Counted from the stretch's first letter, positions 7,631 through 17,204 are shown. The stretch: 64,000 nucleotides of DNA from CAVTQY01 sp963736975 (GCA_963736975.1 CAVTQY010000002.1:620001-684000), one strand, 5' to 3'. Translations and numbers: made by a program. The notes: generated by a model from the sequence alone, not told the origin.

Positions 7631-9678
7631 CCCGTTTCCTTGCCGGGGCCGATGTGGGCGGGACCTTCACCGATATCGTCCTCTACGATGTCCCGGCACG
7701 CACGCTGCGGCTCAACAAGCTGCTGACTACCCCGGACGACCCGCGCCGCGCCATCGTTGCCGGCCTTAGCGCAATGGCGGCGCACGCTGATATTGTGGTG
7801 CACGGCACCACGCTGGTGACCAACGCGCTGATCGAGCGGCGCGGCGTCAAGATCGGGCTGATCACCACCGAAGGTTATCGCGACGTGCTGGAGATCGGCT
7901 CCGAGCTGCGCTACAACTCGTTTGACCTACAAATCGAACGTCCCGACCCGCTGGTCGAGCGCCGCCTGCGCCTGACCGTTCGGGAACGGCTTGGTGCGGA
8001 GGGCGAAGAAGTTCTACCGCTGGATGAAGCCGGTGTGCGCGCTGCTGCGCGAGCACTCCGCGCGGCCGGCGCGCAGGCGATCGCCATCGCCTTCTTCAAC
8101 GCCTATCGCAATCCGGCGCATGAAGATGCGGCGCGCCGCATTGTCGAGGCGGAGTGTCCCGGTATCCTGGTCTGCACCTCCAGCGGCGTCGCGCCGGAAA
8201 TCCGCGAATTCGAGCGGTTCTCTACGTGCGTGGCCAATGCCTACATCGCGCCGATCGCTAGCCGATATCTGCTGGAACTGGAGCGCTCGCTCGCTTCGCC
8301 GCTGTTTGTCATGCTCTCCGACGGCGGCATCACCACCGCTTCCAACGCAACCGCGCAGCCGATTGCGCTCGTGGAATCCGGTCCGGCAGCGGGCGCCATG
8401 GGCGCGGCCTTCCTCGCCCGCCAGGCAGGCTGGGACGACGTCATGGCGTTCGACATGGGCGGCACGACGGCCAAACTTAGCCTGATCCATGGCGGTCAAC
8501 CCCAGCGTACGCATGAGCTGGAAACGGCCCGACTGACGCGGTTCCAGAAGGGCAGCGGGCTGCCGCTCCGCCTGCCGGCAATCGAGCTGATCGAAATCGG
8601 CGCCGGGGGCGGCAGCATCGCCGCGGTGGACGGGCTCGGGCTGCTGGCGGTCGGACCGCGCAGCGCCGGAGCGGCACCCGGGCCGGCCTGCTACGGACAG
8701 GGCGGTCGCGACCCGACCGTGACGGATGCCGACCTGTTGCGCGGGTACCTGTCGGCGGACCGGTTTCTCGGCGGGCGCATGCGGCTGGACGGGACGCAGG
8801 CGGAACAAGCAGTGGCGCGGCTCGGCCGCCAGCTTGGGCTCGATATGATCGAAGCCGCCGCCGGGATCGCCCGTGTTGTTGACAACAATATGGCGACAGC
8901 CGCCCGTGTGCACGTGGCCGAAGCCGGCACCGCCCCGCGTTTCTATCGCATGGTCGCCTTCGGCGGCGCCGGGCCGGTGCATGCCTATGAGCTGGCGCGC
9001 CTGCTGGATATCAGGGAAGTTATCTTCCCGCGCGGTGCCGGCGTCGCCTCAGCTATCGGAATGTTGGTGGCGCCGCGCAGCGTCGAGTTCACCCGCGGCA
9101 TCGTGATCGGGCTGGACCGGCTGGACTGGGAGCAGGCCGGCGCGACGCTGACAGAGCTCACCGCCCGCGGACAGGCGGTGCTGCGCCAGGGCGGCGTCGC
9201 GGACCAGGAGATCACGATCGAAACCTCCGCCGATATGCGCTACGCGGGCCAGGGGTTTGAGGTGACCGTGCCGCTCGACTCGCAGGCCCTCGCGGCGCGG
9301 GACACCCCCGCGCTGCGCGCGGCTTTCGAGGCACGCTACCGGGAACGTTACGCCCGCGCCGTTGGCGGCATGGCGGTCGAGCTGGTCTCCTGGCGGGTTC
9401 GTGTTGTCGCTCCGCCTTCGGTCAGCGAAGTTCGTTTCGCCGGGCAGACGCCGCATGGGCCGGCGTTGATCGAGCGGCGGCTGGCCTATTTCGCCGAGGC
9501 CGGCCGTTTCCTGGAGACCCCGGTCTATGCCCGCCCGGCGCTGGCAGCCGGTACGCGCATCACCGGACCGGCACTGATCGAGGAAGCGGAATCCACCGGG
9601 GTGATGGGGCCGTCCGCGACCTCAACAGTTGATGAATTCGGCAACATCATCATGCACGTGAGCACAGGAGCGGAATAA
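7627..9678 (+). CDS. hyuA: Hydantoinase A/oxoprolinase family protein
   Basis: ATP-binding subunit of the N-methylhydantoinase/5-oxoprolinase family (ASKHA fold). The phosphate-binding loop GADVGGTFTDIV lies at residues 7-18; VVHGTTLVTNALIERRG, MAFDMGGTTAKLSL and AFGGAGPVHAYELAR are further family motifs. The GTG start at 7627 overlaps the hyuB stop by four bases. 683 residues, full length. Together with HyuB it should open a five-membered cyclic imide or lactam using ATP; the real substrate could also be an aromatic or terpenoid carboxylase-type substrate, since the family is broad. Confidence 0.93.
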   Translation: MTRFLAGADVGGTFTDIVLYDVPARTLRLNKLLTTPDDPRRAIVAGLSAMAAHADIVVHGTTLVTNALIERRGVKIGLITTEGYRDVLEIGSELRYNSFDLQIERPDPLVERRLRLTVRERLGAEGEEVLPLDEAGVRAAARALRAAGAQAIAIAFFNAYRNPAHEDAARRIVEAECPGILVCTSSGVAPEIREFERFSTCVANAYIAPIASRYLLELERSLASPLFVMLSDGGITTASNATAQPIALVESGPAAGAMGAAFLARQAGWDDVMAFDMGGTTAKLSLIHGGQPQRTHELETARLTRFQKGSGLPLRLPAIELIEIGAGGGSIAAVDGLGLLAVGPRSAGAAPGPACYGQGGRDPTVTDADLLRGYLSADRFLGGRMRLDGTQAEQAVARLGRQLGLDMIEAAAGIARVVDNNMATAARVHVAEAGTAPRFYRMVAFGGAGPVHAYELARLLDIREVIFPRGAGVASAIGMLVAPRSVEFTRGIVIGLDRLDWEQAGATLTELTARGQAVLRQGGVADQEITIETSADMRYAGQGFEVTVPLDSQALAARDTPALRAAFEARYRERYARAVGGMAVELVSWRVRVVAPPSVSEVRFAGQTPHGPALIERRLAYFAEAGRFLETPVYARPALAAGTRITGPALIEEAESTGVMGPSATSTVDEFGNIIMHVSTGAE

Positions 9679-9683
9679 AAAAG

Positions 9684-9718
9684 ACCCGCCGGACCGAAAG
9701 GGGGAGCGGCCCGGCGGG
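9684..9718 (-). terminator. Rho-independent terminator facing the fasciclin remnant
   Basis: Two arms CCCGCCGG and CCGGCGGG form a stem. Read on the minus strand the stem is followed by TCTTTTTTATT, just past the hyuA stop. This orientation terminates leftward transcription coming from the FAS1 remnant at 9733; on the plus strand it can only act as a simple hairpin after hyuA. Confidence 0.7.
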
Positions 9719-9732
9719 GGCGGCAGGCGCCG

Positions 9733-10010
9733 TCAGTCCGGCAGCACCACCGAGCTGATAACGTGGATTGCGCCGTTTGATTGCATCACATTAGCAATTG
9801 TGATTTCGCCGACGCCGCTCTTCTCGCCGCTGACAAAGGTGACCGCCATCCTCGGAGATGGTCAGGGAATCGCCCTCGATCGTCTCCAGCATGGCCTTGC
9901 CGTGGCCCTGCCTGACCTTTCGAGTTGACGGCGTTCTCGACGATGTCTTCGATAGATACATCGCCGCGCCGCCGACCATTGGGCGCTGCTGCGCGCGGGC
10001 AGGATGCACG
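9733..10010 (-). pseudogene. Fasciclin (FAS1) domain protein, degraded remnant
   Basis: Pieces of a secreted FAS1 protein are readable in different frames on the minus strand. PMVGGAAMYLSK and DIVENAVNSKG correspond to the start of the mature protein; AMLETIEGDSLTISEDG and then VTFVSGEKSGVGEITIANVM with SNGAIHVISSVVLPD to its end. The middle of the domain (roughly 70-80 residues) is missing, and at least two frame changes separate the remaining blocks. FAS1 proteins in Acetobacteraceae often sit beside an ECF sigma/anti-sigma pair, and a broken sigma fragment is indeed divergent from it. A minus-strand terminator survives at its 3' end. Not expressed as a functional protein. Confidence 0.75.
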
Positions 10011-10130
10011 TTCGCTTACGGAGGAATGACGCCGGTCGGATGCAGGGCGGTGGTGAATAAAGCTGCATCCGCAGAGGGGCGCCGAACGTAGGCCTGGCGG
10101 TGCCACTATGCTCAGTTCAGCCGCCTCGGT

Positions 10131-10496
10131 ATGGTCGGGTCTCCGTCACGACGGCCTCCTCCCGATTCGGCTCGGTATCCTGTGGCTGATGATCTCGCAG
10201 CGCATAAACGACGGACAGCGGGCGACGAAGCCGGGGTTGCATCGCTTGTGCAACGCTGCGCGGCCGGCGACCGACACGCGTTTCGGCACCTGTATGGCGG
10301 GCAGGCGCCACGCTTGTGTGGACTGGCGCTGTGTGTCACGCGCGATCCGGCGTTGGCGGCCGATGCGGTGCACGATGCACCGCTGCAGGTCTGGCAGCGC
10401 GCCGCGCAATTCGATCCGCGTCGTGGATGGGCGGAGGCGTGGCTGACCGGGCTGGTCCGCTATCGCGCCGTCCCCGGTACCTCGCGCTCCGACTGA
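10131..10496 (+). pseudogene. ECF RNA polymerase sigma factor, region-2 fragment
   Basis: The stretch GVASLVQRCAAGDRHAFRHLY then TRDPALAADAVHDAPLQVWQ and FDPRRGWAEAWLTGLVRYRA matches ECF sigma region 2 (core-polymerase and -10 recognition). It breaks off at LVRYRA, where the family would continue into the linker and region 4, and ends a few residues later (VPGTSRSD). Region 4 and any anti-sigma gene are absent, and glpD starts only six bases downstream, so a deletion has probably joined the two. A proline replaces the usual hydrophobic residue in VHDAPLQVW. With the divergent FAS1 remnant this is a dead sigma-fasciclin locus. Confidence 0.65.
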
Positions 10497-10501
10497 GCGT
10501 G

Positions 10502-11980
10502 ATGCCGGGACCGCTCGATCTTTTTATCATCGGCGGCGGCATCAACGGCGCCGGCATCGCCCGCGATGCAGCCGGGCGCGGCCTGCACGTCGCGTTGTGC
10601 GAGAAGGGCGATCTCGCCGAAGGTACATCCTCCCGCTCCAGCAAGCTGATCCATGGCGGACTTCGTTACCTCGAGTACTATGAGTTTCGGCTGGTGCGCG
10701 AGGCGCTGATCGAACGCGAGGTGTTGTTGTCCATCGTCCCGCACATCATTCGGCCGATGCGCTTTGTGCTGCCGCACAGCAGCGAGCAGCGCCCCGTCTG
10801 GCTGTTGCGCACCGGGTTGTTTCTCTACGATCACCTCGCCGGCCGGCGGACGCTGCCGGCGACACGGCGCATCGATTTGCGGCGCGCGCCCGAAGGCGAG
10901 CCGTTGCGCGCCGGCCTGCGCACCGCCTTCGCCTATTCCGATTGCTGGGTGGACGACGCCAGACTCGTGGTGCTGAATGCAATGGATGCGCATAACCGCG
11001 GCGCTGAGCTGTTGCTACGGCACGAAGCGGTGCGGGCGCGGCGCGAGGGCGGGTTCTGGACGATAAGCGTCCGTGCGCCTGACGGCGGCGAACAGGAGCG
11101 GCAGGCCAAGGTGCTGGTGAACGCCGCCGGGCCGTGGGTGGACCACGTCCTCGATGGCGTAGTCGGCCTGAACGCGGCGCCCCGCGCGCGACTGGTGAAG
11201 GGCAGCCATCTGGTCGTGCGAAAATTCTGGCAGGGCGCTCAGGCATATCTGCTGCAGAACGATGATTCGCGGGTGATCTTCGTGATTCCTTACGAGGGCG
11301 ACCTATGCCTGATCGGCACCACGGATATCGCTTATGACGAGCGGCCGGAGACCGTTGCCATCGATGATGACGAACGCGACTATCTGTTGCGGGCGGTAAA
11401 CCGCTACACGCGCTCGCAGCTCAGGCAGACAGATGTGCTGCACACTTACTCCGGCGTGCGCCCGTTGTATGACAACCGCGTGGCGAATCCTTCGGCGGTG
11501 ACGCGGGACTATGTATTCGATATGGACGGCACCCCCCCCGTGCTGTCGGTATTTGGCGGCAAGATCACTACTTATCGGAAGCTGGCCGAACACGCGCTGC
11601 GGAAACTGGCACCCGTCCTGAACGGGCTGCGCCCGACGTGGACCGCATCCACGCCGCTGCCGGGTGGCGACCTCGGCGGCAATTTCGATACTTGGCTGGA
11701 GGCGCTGCGCGGGCGCTATCACTGGCTGCCGCCCGATCTGGCGCAGCATTATGCACGGCTCTACGGTACGCGCGCCGAGCAGATGCTGGATGGCGCGACA
11801 TCGCTCCAGGCGCTCGGCTGCCATTTCGGCGGGCGGCTGTATGAACGCGAGGCCGATTTCCTGATTCGCACCGAATGGGCGCGGGAGCCGGAGGATCTAC
11901 TGGAGCGCCGCACCAAACATTATTTGCACATGACACCAGATCAAAGAGACGCCTTCGGCCGGTGGATGGCGTTACAGTAA
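10502..11980 (+). CDS. glpD: Aerobic glycerol-3-phosphate dehydrogenase
   Basis: Membrane-associated FAD enzyme that oxidises sn-glycerol-3-phosphate to dihydroxyacetone phosphate and reduces the quinone pool. FAD-binding motif FIIGGGINGAG at residues 8-18, then LCEKGDLAEGTSSRSSKLIHGGLRYLE, VNAAGPWVD, GTTDIAYD, the ARLVKGSHLVV block and DYVFDMD. 492 residues from the ATG at 10502, normal for GlpD. There is no glpK, glpF or glpR in the window. Its promoter region has apparently been replaced by the remains of the sigma gene, so its native upstream control may be lost. Confidence 0.95.
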   Translation: MPGPLDLFIIGGGINGAGIARDAAGRGLHVALCEKGDLAEGTSSRSSKLIHGGLRYLEYYEFRLVREALIEREVLLSIVPHIIRPMRFVLPHSSEQRPVWLLRTGLFLYDHLAGRRTLPATRRIDLRRAPEGEPLRAGLRTAFAYSDCWVDDARLVVLNAMDAHNRGAELLLRHEAVRARREGGFWTISVRAPDGGEQERQAKVLVNAAGPWVDHVLDGVVGLNAAPRARLVKGSHLVVRKFWQGAQAYLLQNDDSRVIFVIPYEGDLCLIGTTDIAYDERPETVAIDDDERDYLLRAVNRYTRSQLRQTDVLHTYSGVRPLYDNRVANPSAVTRDYVFDMDGTPPVLSVFGGKITTYRKLAEHALRKLAPVLNGLRPTWTASTPLPGGDLGGNFDTWLEALRGRYHWLPPDLAQHYARLYGTRAEQMLDGATSLQALGCHFGGRLYEREADFLIRTEWAREPEDLLERRTKHYLHMTPDQRDAFGRWMALQ

Positions 11981-12017
11981 TACCAGTCGGCGAAAAGATT
12001 AACGAACCGCCGCAAAC

Positions 12018-12105
12018 GTCATCGCGAGCGGAGCGAAGCGGTCCAGTGCCGGCACGCTGCATTGCCTCGCTACACTGGCAATGACACGCTACACTGGCAA
12101 TGACA
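12018..12105. repeat. Extragenic palindromic element with a 19-bp tandem duplication
   Basis: The left arm GTCATCGCGAGCGGAGCGAAGC (split here as 12018-12039) faces an imperfect inverted right arm ending CTACACTGGCAATGAC, the layout of REP/BIME-like elements. The right end is duplicated: a 19-base unit at 12068-12086 is repeated exactly at 12087-12105. It lies between the convergent 3' ends of glpD and the sulfotransferase gene, the usual place for such elements. Nothing else is seen in this 212-bp gap. Confidence 0.6.
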
Positions 12106-12192
12106 GGCCGGATCGGTGCCAAGCATGAGGCGACCTTCACGCGGGCCGCACAGGGTTTCAAACAAGAAGATCGCGAGGACGCCGTCCCAGAG

Positions 12193-12990
12193 CTACGCAC
12201 CCACATACCCGAGCTGTTCGGCGGTTTTCCCGGCGAGTGCGATCGCCCGCCCATTGGGATATCGGGCGGCGCGCGGTCGATAAGCGTCCAGGAGATCGCT
12301 CACCGGGTCGCTGAACGGCGTCGGCTTCCAGCGTTGCGCGAGCAGAAAACTCTCGATCGACGCCCATTCCGGCAAATGCAGGAAGCGGCCGATCAAGGCG
12401 GCCGATGCTGCCGGCGCATCGAGCAGATGGCGGTAGGGGATCGTCAACTGCCGGGCGGCATCGGTCTCGGTAAAAAACTCAACGATTTCTCCTACGTATT
12501 GACGCCACACGCGCACTCCGTCGTCCACGGACGGTGTCCAGCCCTTGCGGACCAGTGAATGCGCCACTTGCACCGGATCCCGGTGGATGTGGATGAACCT
12601 GGCATTCGGCAATGCGTCGCGGATCAGCCGAAGGCATGAGCCCGACCGTGGCAAACGCGGCTCCGAACCCTTGCGGCCCGATAGCAACGAGGCATCCGCA
12701 TAGGGCGGATGCTTGTCGCCCCAGATCGGAGTCGTGACGCCGAGCGCGTCGCGATAAAATTGCTCGACCAGTTCGCCGGCGCGGTGACGCAGGAAGTCAA
12801 CGAACAGCCGGTGAAAGTCATGACCCACCAGGTCGGGCCGATTGCTGCGAACCTCTATAACATCCTTCAGAAGAACAAAGATACGGCTTTCGTTGGTGAG
12901 GTGAATCAGCGAGTGCTGGTTAAGTACATGACAGAGAAACGTCGTTCCGGACCTTGGGGCCCCGATTACGAATAGGGGGTGAGATCGCAC
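12193..12990 (-). CDS. Sulfotransferase family protein
   Basis: PAPS-dependent sulfotransferase fold. The 5'-phosphosulfate loop FVIGAPRSGTTFLCHVL is at residues 8-24, and the 3'-phosphate region FIHIHRDPVQVAHSLVRKGW follows in mid-protein. 265 residues, typical of bacterial Sulfotransfer_3-type proteins that sulfate glycans, lipids or small molecules. No glycan cluster surrounds it, so the acceptor cannot be named. The ATG at 12990 is chosen because the P-loop must be close to the N-terminus. It is divergent from dnaE with a 145-bp gap in which I see no clear element. Confidence 0.87.
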   Translation of the reverse strand: MRSHPLFVIGAPRSGTTFLCHVLNQHSLIHLTNESRIFVLLKDVIEVRSNRPDLVGHDFHRLFVDFLRHRAGELVEQFYRDALGVTTPIWGDKHPPYADASLLSGRKGSEPRLPRSGSCLRLIRDALPNARFIHIHRDPVQVAHSLVRKGWTPSVDDGVRVWRQYVGEIVEFFTETDAARQLTIPYRHLLDAPAASAALIGRFLHLPEWASIESFLLAQRWKPTPFSDPVSDLLDAYRPRAARYPNGRAIALAGKTAEQLGYVGA

Positions 12991-13135
12991 CTGGGGCCCG
13001 TCTCCATCAACTTCCGCCCCACCTATGGGTATGACAATCGGTCAAATCCAGGGGCCAGGAGGCTACGGATTGTAACGTAGGCGGGCGCGGCCGGTGGTGG
13101 AGACTCGGCGGCGTCGCGTATAGGCTGATCGTTCC

Positions 13136-16100
13136 ATGCCCCACGCCGATTTCGTCCACCTGCGTGTGCATTCCGCCTATTCCCTCAGCGAGGGCGCGAT
13201 CAAGGCGGACAAGATCCCCGCGCTGGCCCACGCGGCGGGGATGCCCGCGGTCGCCATCACTGATACGGCCAACCTGTTCGGCGCGCTCGAGTTCAGCCAG
13301 GCCTGCGCGGCCAAGGGCATTCAGCCGATCATCGGCTGCCAGGTGGGGCTGACGCGCGCGGACAATCCGAAGCTGACGCCCGATCGGCTTGTTCTGCTGG
13401 CGAAAGATGCGCTCGGGCTCGACAATTTGCAGCGCCTGTCTTCGCGCGGTTTTCTCGACACTGATCCGGGTCTTGAGCCGCAGCTTTCGCTAGAGACTTT
13501 GGCCGCACATGCAACCGGACTCATTCTGCTCACTGGCGGCGCGGGTGGGCCCATCGGCCGATTGCTCGCCGAAGGTCGTAAAGCTGCCGCGGAGCAACTG
13601 CTCGCGCAATTCGCCGAGGCCTTCGCCGATCGTACCGTTGTCGAATTGCAGCGTCATGGCACGGCGCTGCAGCAGGCGATCGAACCCGGGCTGATCACCT
13701 TGGCCAATGCTGCGGGGCTGCCGCTCTGCGCCACCAATGATTGCCTGTTCGCTCAACCCGAGATGCATGACGCGCAGGACGCCTTGTTGTGCATCGCGGA
13801 GGGGAAGCTGCTGTCGGACAGCGACCGGCGGCGCGTCAGCCCGGAGCAGTGGTTCAAGCCGGCGGCCGATATGCGCGTTTTGTTCGCCGATTTGCCGGAG
13901 GCATGCGACAATACGCTGGCTGTCGCGCGCCGCTGCGCGGTGATGGCCGAGCCGCGCAAGCCGCTGCTGCCAGTCTGCCCGAAGGTGCCGGCCGGCAGCA
14001 CGGAAGAAGAGACGGTGCGGGCCATGGCCCTCGAGGGGCTTGAGCGGCGCATGCAGGCGATTGGCGCCGATGCCGCGACCCGAGCGCGCTATGCCGAGCG
14101 CCTGAGCTACGAGCTGTCGGTGATCGCCGAGATGGGGTTCGCCGGGTATTTCCTGATCGTGGCCGACTTCATCCAATGGGCGAAGGCGCAGGGCATCCCT
14201 GTCGGACCCGGCCGTGGTTCGGGTGCGGGCTCGGTGGCGGCCTGGGCGCTGATGATCACTGATCTCGACCCGTTGCGGTTCGGGTTGCTGTTCGAGCGTT
14301 TCCTCAACCCCGAGCGCGTGTCGATGCCGGATTTCGACATCGATTTCTGCCAGGAAGGGCGCGACCGGGTGATTGACTACGTCCGGCGCGAATATGGCGC
14401 TGATCGCGTCGCGCAGATTATCACGTTCGGCAAGCTGCAGGCGCGGGCAGCGGTTCGCGATGTCGGCCGCGTCCTTGGGCTACCGTTCGGTCAGGTGAAC
14501 AAGATCGCCGAACTGATTCCCAACAATCCGGCCAAGCCGGTGACGCTCCGTCAGGCAATTGACGGAGAGCCGATGCTGCAGGCGATGCGTGACACCGATG
14601 AAGGCGTACGCCGGCTGCTGGAAATCGCGTTGCAGATCGAAGGCCTGTATCGCCACGCGTCCACGCACGCGGCCGGCGTGGTGATCGGCGACCGGCCGCT
14701 GATCGAGTTAGTACCGCTCTATCGTGATCCGCGCTCCGACTTCCTGGTCACGCAATACTCGATGAAGCATGTCGAGCAGGCGGGGCTGGTGAAATTCGAC
14801 TTCCTGGGTCTCACTACGCTGACGATTCTGGAGCGCGCGGTTGGTTTCCTGCGTGGCCACGGTCTCGAACTGGACTTGGACCGGCTGCCGCTGGACGACG
14901 CCAAGACCTATGAGATGCTGGGGCGCGGCGATGCCGGCGGGGTGTTCCAGTTCGAAGGCCAGGGCATGCGCGATGCGTTGCGTCAGATGCGACCCGATCG
15001 GTTCGAGGACCTGATCGCGCTCGGCGCGTTGTATCGGCCCGGACCGATGGCGAACATTCCCGAATACTGCCGCCGTAAGCATGGCGAGCCGTGGGAGGCG
15101 CCGCACCCCTCGCTGCACGACATCCTGGAAGAGACCTATGGCATCATGGTGTATCAGGAGCAGGTGCTGCAGATCGCCCAGCGGATGGCGGGGTACAGCC
15201 TGGGCGCGGCGGACCTCCTGCGCCGGGCGATGGGCAAGAAAATCCGCGCGGAGATGGAGGCGCAGCGCACGACCTTCGTCAAAGGCGCGGTGGCGCGCGG
15301 CATAGAGGAAGCGAAAGCGACTGAGATTTTCGAGCTGATGGCGAAATTCGCAGATTACGGTTTCAACAAGTCGCACGCCGCGGCCTATGCGCTGGTCGCC
15401 TACCAGACTGCGTGGATGAAGGCGAATCATCCGGCAGTATTCCTGGCCGCTTGCATGAGCCTGGCACTTGGAAACATCGATCGGCTGGCGGCGTTGAAGC
15501 AGGAGGCGGAGCGTGCGAGCATTCCGTTGCTGCCACCGGACATCAACCGGTCCGGAGCGGATTTCGGCGTGGAGCGGCTGGGCGACGGACGCATGGCCAT
15601 TCGCTACGCGCTGGCGGCGGTCAAGAAGGTCGGCTTCGCTGCGATGCAGGTGGTGGTCGCGGGGCGTGGCGAACGGCCGTTCGTCGATGTCACGGATTTC
15701 GCCGGCCGTGTGGATCCGCGTCAGCTCAACCGGATGCAGCTTGAGAACCTGATTCGGGCGGGGACTTTTGACTGCCTTGACCCGAACCGGGCACGGCTTT
15801 TTTCCGGTGCCGAGATGATCCTGCGCCGCGCCCAGTCGCTGCTGGAAGAGGCGGAAAGCGGGCAGATCGGCCTGTTCGCGAGCGGCGGCAAGGCGGAAGC
15901 GTTGCGGCTTTCGGACGTTTCCGACTGGTCACAGCTCGACCGACTGGCCGCCGAGGCCGATGCCGTGGGCTTCCATCTGACTGCGCATCCGCTCGATGTT
16001 TATGCGCAGGTATTGCGGCGCATCGGTACTACGCCCATCGACCGGATCGAAGCCAAGGCGCAAACCGGCGTGGCCCGGGTCAGGCTTGCGGGGACCGTCG

Positions 16101-16555
16101 CTGCTGTGAAGGAGCGCATCACCCGGACAGGCAGCCGCATGGCGTGGGTGCGAGTGTCCGACCAGGCCGGGTCTTGCGAGGTCACCTGTTTCAGCGAGGT
16201 GCTGGCTCGAGCGCGGGGGCTGCTCGCAAGCGGATCGAACGTGCTGGTCACGGCCGATCTGCAAAGCCAGGGCGAGGTGCTGCGCATCACCGCCCAGGAG
16301 GTGGTCGCGCTCGACGAGGCCGTCAGCGCGGCCGGTGCCGCAGTGCGCATCTGGCTGGAGCAGACCGGCGCGGTGCCGCATATCCGCGACCTGCTGGCCC
16401 GTGAGGGCACGGGCAAGGGTCGCGTGATCCTGGTGCCGCAGGTGGGCGCGGGGCAGAGTGTGGAAATTGCCTTGCCTGGCGGATTTCAGGTGACGCCGCG
16501 GTTGGCCCACGCGTTGAAGACTGTTCCGGGTGTGGCGCGCGTGGAAGAGTTTTAG
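13136..16555 (+). CDS. dnaE: DNA polymerase III alpha subunit
   Basis: Replicative DNA polymerase, C-family. Domains in order: PHP domain (FVHLRVHSAYSLSEGAIK, residues 6-23), palm with the catalytic aspartates in MPDFDIDFCQEGRD around residue 400 after PVGPGRGSGAGSVAAW, fingers with NKSHAAAYALVAYQTAWMK, tandem HhH (LNRMQLENLIRAGTFD) and an OB fold (VRLAGTVAAVKERIT). 1139 residues, normal for DnaE1. It is followed 59 bp later by secB in the same direction. Nothing looks broken. Confidence 0.97.
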   Translation: MPHADFVHLRVHSAYSLSEGAIKADKIPALAHAAGMPAVAITDTANLFGALEFSQACAAKGIQPIIGCQVGLTRADNPKLTPDRLVLLAKDALGLDNLQRLSSRGFLDTDPGLEPQLSLETLAAHATGLILLTGGAGGPIGRLLAEGRKAAAEQLLAQFAEAFADRTVVELQRHGTALQQAIEPGLITLANAAGLPLCATNDCLFAQPEMHDAQDALLCIAEGKLLSDSDRRRVSPEQWFKPAADMRVLFADLPEACDNTLAVARRCAVMAEPRKPLLPVCPKVPAGSTEEETVRAMALEGLERRMQAIGADAATRARYAERLSYELSVIAEMGFAGYFLIVADFIQWAKAQGIPVGPGRGSGAGSVAAWALMITDLDPLRFGLLFERFLNPERVSMPDFDIDFCQEGRDRVIDYVRREYGADRVAQIITFGKLQARAAVRDVGRVLGLPFGQVNKIAELIPNNPAKPVTLRQAIDGEPMLQAMRDTDEGVRRLLEIALQIEGLYRHASTHAAGVVIGDRPLIELVPLYRDPRSDFLVTQYSMKHVEQAGLVKFDFLGLTTLTILERAVGFLRGHGLELDLDRLPLDDAKTYEMLGRGDAGGVFQFEGQGMRDALRQMRPDRFEDLIALGALYRPGPMANIPEYCRRKHGEPWEAPHPSLHDILEETYGIMVYQEQVLQIAQRMAGYSLGAADLLRRAMGKKIRAEMEAQRTTFVKGAVARGIEEAKATEIFELMAKFADYGFNKSHAAAYALVAYQTAWMKANHPAVFLAACMSLALGNIDRLAALKQEAERASIPLLPPDINRSGADFGVERLGDGRMAIRYALAAVKKVGFAAMQVVVAGRGERPFVDVTDFAGRVDPRQLNRMQLENLIRAGTFDCLDPNRARLFSGAEMILRRAQSLLEEAESGQIGLFASGGKAEALRLSDVSDWSQLDRLAAEADAVGFHLTAHPLDVYAQVLRRIGTTPIDRIEAKAQTGVARVRLAGTVAAVKERITRTGSRMAWVRVSDQAGSCEVTCFSEVLARARGLLASGSNVLVTADLQSQGEVLRITAQEVVALDEAVSAAGAAVRIWLEQTGAVPHIRDLLAREGTGKGRVILVPQVGAGQSVEIALPGGFQVTPRLAHALKTVPGVARVEEF

Positions 16556-16614
16556 AAAGCTGGTCTGCAACTTACGCCCGTGCTACCCGGACGCTGGCGC
16601 GAAGGGAGAGCGGC

Positions 16615-17145
16615 ATGTCGGAGACAACACCGTCGTCACAGGCGGGGCGGCAGCAGCCGCAGCCGCTCACGGTCAACATTCAATATGTCAAGGACCTGTC
16701 CTTCGAGGTGCCCGGAGCGCCGCAGATCTTCACGCAGATCCGCGCGCAGCCGCAGGTCAACATCAATCTCGACGTGCAGGCCCGGCGCGTACAGGAAGGC
16801 CAGCAGGTCTATGAGGTCGCGTTGATGATCCGAGCCGAGGCACGCGAGGCGCCGACGACGGGGAGCAATGGCCAGGAGCAGACGGTCACCACCGTAGTTT
16901 TCGTGGCCGAACTTTCCTATGCGGGCGTGTTCACCTTGAGCGGACTCCCCGATAACGCGGTGGAACCGATGCTGCTGGTCGAGTGCCCACGCATTCTGTT
17001 CCCGTTCGCCCGCAACCTGCTGGCCGAAGTCACGCGGGAAGGGGGGTTCCCGCCGGTGCTGCTGCAGCCGATCGACTTCGTGGCCCTGTGGCAGGCGCGC
17101 CGGGCGCAGCAGGGGCAAGCTCAGGCGCAGCCCACGGTTGCGTAA
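16615..17145 (+). CDS. secB: Protein-export chaperone SecB
   Basis: Cytosolic tetrameric chaperone that keeps preproteins unfolded and delivers them to SecA. The protein has the SecB core: LTVNIQYVKDLSFEVPGAP, INLDVQARRV, VALMIRAEA, FVAELSYAGVF, LVECPRILFPFARNLL and a C-terminal FPPVLLQPIDFVALW. 176 residues with a low-complexity Gln/Ala tail, common in alphaproteobacteria. A GAAGGGAGAGC ribosome-binding site precedes the ATG. It is downstream of dnaE with a short gap. Confidence 0.95.
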   Translation: MSETTPSSQAGRQQPQPLTVNIQYVKDLSFEVPGAPQIFTQIRAQPQVNINLDVQARRVQEGQQVYEVALMIRAEAREAPTTGSNGQEQTVTTVVFVAELSYAGVFTLSGLPDNAVEPMLLVECPRILFPFARNLLAEVTREGGFPPVLLQPIDFVALWQARRAQQGQAQAQPTVA

Positions 17146-17204
17146 GGGTAGGCGGAAAATCCTGATTCTTTCAGAACAATAGGAAAAAAAGCTTGACGGG
17201 GGTT

